This document shows, piece after piece, positions 61,528 to 64,000 of a DNA stretch of 64,000 bases. The DNA is from Pontibacter oryzae. Its GTDB lineage: Bacteria; Bacteroidota; Bacteroidia; Cytophagales; Hymenobacteraceae. The position numbers and the translations under genes are program-made. The stretch is taken from the NCBI RefSeq assembly GCF_003576375.1, contig NZ_QWGE01000001.1, forward strand, positions 496,001 to 560,000. Reading direction: 5' to 3'. Numbering within the stretch: position 1 is the stretch's first letter; each line of letters begins with the position of its first letter. The notes under the pieces are model-generated. The model saw nothing but the letters and a program-made list of their open reading frames with translations. It ran no database searches and was not told the DNA's origin.

Positions 61528-62913
61528 ATGGAGAAGAAGGATTTTCAGCACATACATCTGATCGCCATGGGCGGTAGCATCATGCACAACCTGGCACTGG
61601 CCCTGCACGACAAAGGCCTGAAAGTGACTGGCTCTGACGATGAAATATACGAACCGGCCAAAAGCCGACTGGCCGCTGCCGGCATACTGCCGGAGCAGGA
61701 AGGCTGGTTCCCGGAGAAGCTTGACACCAGGCCAGATGCCGTTATACTTGGCATGCACGCTCGCGCCGACAACCCCGAGTTGCTGCGCGCCCAGGATCTG
61801 AACCTCCCGATTTACTCGTTCCCGGAGTTTATCTACGAGCAGAGCCGCGACAAGCAGCGCGTTGTAATCGGCGGAAGTCATGGCAAAACGTCCATCACCT
61901 CCATCATCATGCACGTGCTCAAGCACCTTGGCCGCAAGTTCGATTATGCCGTGGGTGCACAACTGGAAGGCTTTGACCGCATGGTAAAGCTTACCGACGA
62001 TGCCCCGGTGATCATTATTGAGGGTGATGAGTACCTTTCGGACCCGATAAAGCGTGTGCCGAAGTTTCACTTGTACCACCACCACATTGGCGTGATCAGC
62101 GGCATTAGTTGGGACCATATCAACGTATTTCCGAACCCCGAGATGTACCGCGAGCAGTTCCGTATTTTCGCAGAAATGACACCGAAGGCCGGCACCCTGA
62201 TCTACAACCAGGACGATGAGCAGGTGCAGCTGGTAAGCGTGCCGCGCAATCCGGCCGATATTTCATACATTGGCTACGGCGTGCACGAGCACAGCATTCA
62301 AAATGGCAAAACCATACTTCATACCAAGAAGGAAGGCGATGTGGAAGTGCAGCTTTTCGGAGAGCACAACCTGCGTAACATCAACGCAGCCAAGGAGGTC
62401 TGCAAGAAAATCGGGGTGAAAGCCCACGATTTTTACGAGGCCCTGAAAACCTTTAAAGGCGCTGCTAAGCGCTTGCAGAAACTCGGCGAGGCGGCTACTG
62501 CAAACATCTACCGCGACTTTGCGCATGCGCCCTCTAAAGTTAAAGCAACCACCGAGGCCGTGAAAAAACAGTTCCCAGAGCGTGACTTGGTGGCCGTGCT
62601 GGAGCTGCATACTTTTAGCAGCCTAAACAAAAGCTTTATCCCGCAATACGCCGGCGCCCTGGATCTGGCCGATGAGCCGATCGTATACTTCAGCCCGAAA
62701 ACCATTGCCCACAAGCGCATGGAAATGCTGACGGAGGACGAGTTGAAAACCGCCTTCGGCAACCCGAACCTGAAAGTATTCACCGACTCCGAGGCCCTGG
62801 AAAAGCACCTGCTGGAGCGCGACTGGCAACATGCCAACCTGCTTCTGATGAGCTCAGGAACCTATAATAACATAAACCTGGAGGCGCTGACACAGGCGGT
62901 TCTGAAAGCCTAG
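61528..62913 (+). CDS. mpl: UDP-N-acetylmuramate:tripeptide ligase Mpl
   Basis: The ATG at 61528 (MEKKDFQHIHLIAMGG) gives 461 aa. Mur ligase family: N-terminal Rossmann domain (IAMGGSIMHNLALAL), ATP-binding GGSHGKTSITSII (about 115), HHHIGVISGISWDHINVF and IYRDFAHAPSKVKAT (a C-terminal domain start). The enzyme attaches recycled L-Ala-gamma-D-Glu-meso-DAP tripeptide to UDP-MurNAc. The GSIMHNLA and HAPSKVKAT motifs separate Mpl from MurC. The next gene starts five bases after its stop, so they share a transcript. Confidence 0.9.
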   Translation: MEKKDFQHIHLIAMGGSIMHNLALALHDKGLKVTGSDDEIYEPAKSRLAAAGILPEQEGWFPEKLDTRPDAVILGMHARADNPELLRAQDLNLPIYSFPEFIYEQSRDKQRVVIGGSHGKTSITSIIMHVLKHLGRKFDYAVGAQLEGFDRMVKLTDDAPVIIIEGDEYLSDPIKRVPKFHLYHHHIGVISGISWDHINVFPNPEMYREQFRIFAEMTPKAGTLIYNQDDEQVQLVSVPRNPADISYIGYGVHEHSIQNGKTILHTKKEGDVEVQLFGEHNLRNINAAKEVCKKIGVKAHDFYEALKTFKGAAKRLQKLGEAATANIYRDFAHAPSKVKATTEAVKKQFPERDLVAVLELHTFSSLNKSFIPQYAGALDLADEPIVYFSPKTIAHKRMEMLTEDELKTAFGNPNLKVFTDSEALEKHLLERDWQHANLLLMSSGTYNNINLEALTQAVLKA

Positions 62914-62918
62914 CATAC

Positions 62919-63725
62919 ATGAAACTGAACCTGAAACGCCCCATCGTATTCTTTGACCTCGAAACCACAGGCACCGACATCGGCAAGGACCGCATTGTGG
63001 AACTTAGCGCCCTGAAGGTAATGCCTAACGGGGAGGAAGTCCTGAAAACGCGCCGCATCAACCCAACGATACCGATTCCGCTGGAGTCGAGCCTGATCCA
63101 TCAGATCTACGACGAGGATGTGGTCGACTGCCCTACATTTAAGCAAGTAGCCCGCGACCTGGAGAAGTTTCTGGAAGGCTGCGACCTAGCAGGCTATAAC
63201 CTGCTACGCTTCGATATTCCGTTGCTAGCCGAGGAGTTTCTGCGCTGCGATGTGGATTTCGACATAGAGAACCGGCATATTGTGGATGCCTGCCGTATTT
63301 TCCACCAGATGGAGAAGCGCACGCTTTCTGCGGCATACAAATTCTACTGCAACAAAACGCTGGAAAACGCCCACAGTGCCGAGGCAGACACCATTGCCTC
63401 TTACCATATCCTGATGGCGCAGCTAGATCATTACGAGCAAACGCCTTACGAAACTGCAGAAGGCACCACAGAATACCCGGTGCAAAACGATATGGGCGCG
63501 CTGCATAAGTTCACCTTCCAGAAAACCGCTGACCTTTCGGGCCGCATCGTTTACAACAACTCTGGCCAGGAGGTTTTTAACTTCGGAAAGTATAAGAATG
63601 TACCTGTAGAGGACGTGCTGAAAAAAGAGCCAAGCTACTACGACTGGATGATGAAAAGTGAGTTTCCGCTTTACACAAAGAAGATCTTAACCCGCATCAG
63701 GCTGCGCAACATGCAAATGTCATAA
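62919..63725 (+). CDS. DnaQ-like DEDDh 3'-5' exonuclease
   Basis: A 268-aa exonuclease. The catalytic acids are Asp-Glu in VFFDLETTGTDIG (about 12), Asp in AGYNLLRFDIPLLAEEF (about 94), and His-Asp in NAHSAEADTIASYHIL (about 150). The pattern is that of the proofreading or processive exonucleases of the DnaQ family (epsilon-like or YprB type), which remove nucleotides from DNA 3' ends. The C-terminal 100 residues (DLSGRIVYNNSGQEVFNFGK) form an extra domain of unknown role. Five bases separate it from mpl. Confidence 0.88.
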   Translation: MKLNLKRPIVFFDLETTGTDIGKDRIVELSALKVMPNGEEVLKTRRINPTIPIPLESSLIHQIYDEDVVDCPTFKQVARDLEKFLEGCDLAGYNLLRFDIPLLAEEFLRCDVDFDIENRHIVDACRIFHQMEKRTLSAAYKFYCNKTLENAHSAEADTIASYHILMAQLDHYEQTPYETAEGTTEYPVQNDMGALHKFTFQKTADLSGRIVYNNSGQEVFNFGKYKNVPVEDVLKKEPSYYDWMMKSEFPLYTKKILTRIRLRNMQMS

Positions 63726-63728
63726 GGC

Positions 63729-63805
63729 AAATCATACTTATACAAACAAGAAAGGGTGAGCTACATAATGTAACTCACCCTTTCTTGTTTGTATAAGTAT
63801 GATTT
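63729..63805. terminator. Very long perfect hairpin terminator
   Basis: Arms of 32 bases (63729-63760 and 63774-63805) are perfectly complementary around a 13-base loop that can pair further. It stands between the exonuclease and a converging minus-strand gene, whose stop codon it touches. Confidence 0.85.
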
Positions 63806-64000
63806 ATTTTCTGCCTGAACCTCTTGTGGAACGAAGCACGGGCACGTTTTTTAACAGGCTGTTATTTTCTGAGAATTTGTGCACGCAGTTGTTGCCTGGC
63901 GCCCTTGACGAGCATTCGCAGCCCGTAATGCGGTTGCCGGAGAACGTGAAGTAACAGAACCCGCAACCCGCCGATGACATACAAATATGCTTGGCGCCAT
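63804..64000 (-). CDS. Partial cysteine-rich protein (C-terminal end only)
   Basis: An open frame enters from the right edge and stops at 63804-63806, about 65 codons with no start in the window. It carries six cysteines in the visible part (HICMSSAGCGFCYFTFSGNR, TGCECSSR, NNCVHKF), then a basic tail ending RSTRGSGRK. The cysteine spacing suggests a small metal-binding or disulfide-rich domain, but I do not recognise a family. Frame choice rests on it being the only one of three with no stop over this stretch apart from the last codon and on the adjacent terminator. Confidence 0.45.
   Translation of the reverse strand, partial: GAKHICMSSAGCGFCYFTFSGNRITGCECSSRAPGNNCVHKFSENNSLLKNVPVLRSTRGSGRK

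Noticed and set aside
61468-62118. Long antisense frame opposite mpl
   Set aside because: It lies entirely over the strongly matching Mpl frame and has no family features; the opposite strand explains it fully.
1-64000. CRISPR array or cas genes
   Set aside because: No series of evenly spaced 24-40 bp repeats with unique spacers was seen; the only tandem repeats are the 10-bp units at 3831-3870.

Overview
The window looks like a chromosomal segment of a Cytophagales bacterium (Bacteroidota), most likely a Hymenobacteraceae/Pontibacter-type organism. The evidence is two secreted proteins with type IX secretion C-terminal sorting domains, a BatB/BatC pair, candidate -7 boxes of the TAnnTTTG type, very weak Shine-Dalgarno signals, and an AAAGTATA/TATACTTT octamer scattered through the core genes. 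The family-level placement is inference from gene style; no marker gene was compared.

Positions 1-1379 are the left flank. They hold the N-terminal part of a McrB-like restriction protein running off the window, then about 670 bases without genes that contain two strong hairpins. Positions 1380-33013 are an integrated element of about 31.6 kb inserted into the 3' end of a tRNA-Arg(TCT) gene. A 23-bp copy of the tRNA end marks both borders, and a second 22-bp repeat lies just inside each border. The left arm carries a tyrosine integrase, a hypothetical protein, a 10-bp tandem repeat array, an excisionase-like HTH protein, a RepA-like AAA ATPase and small HTH or unknown proteins. No relaxase, conjugation, capsid or terminase genes were seen.

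The cargo (7634-31960, all minus strand) is a run of very large nucleic-acid enzymes. Read in transcription order it is: SNF2 helicase, large N6-adenine DNA methylase, a strong terminator, a sacsin-like GHKL ATPase of 1804 aa, an UPF1-like SF1 helicase, a 2111-aa DEAD/DUF1998 helicase of the DruE/DISARM/MrfA kind with a possible nuclease-like tail, a UvrD-like helicase fused to a RelE-like domain, and a winged-helix protein. A divergent four-helix membrane protein sits next to its promoter. This looks like an anti-phage system sharing parts with DISARM, Druantia and helicase-methylase-ATPase systems but matching none exactly; it is the strongest candidate for an undescribed system here.

Positions 32993-64000 are core chromosome. 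They contain three tRNAs (Arg, Pro, Ser), batB-batC, an HD hydrolase, a DUF983 protein, a thioesterase, a T9SS-exported repeat protein broken by an in-frame stop after its signal peptide, a thiolase, a MORN-repeat protein, a VKOR-like protein, an SDR oxidoreductase and a cupin. Next come an alpha-oxoamine-synthase/GNAT fusion with a hybrid histidine kinase (a possible lipid or signal cluster), a tRNA(CAT), a HAD hydrolase with a site-2 protease, a rhodanese with a T9SS protein, a PASTA protein with a tandem Ddl-Ddl fusion, and DnaB. The segment ends with a DnaA-box-like cluster, Mpl, a DnaQ-like exonuclease and a partial cysteine-rich gene.

All positions and counts were read by eye; no similarity search was run.
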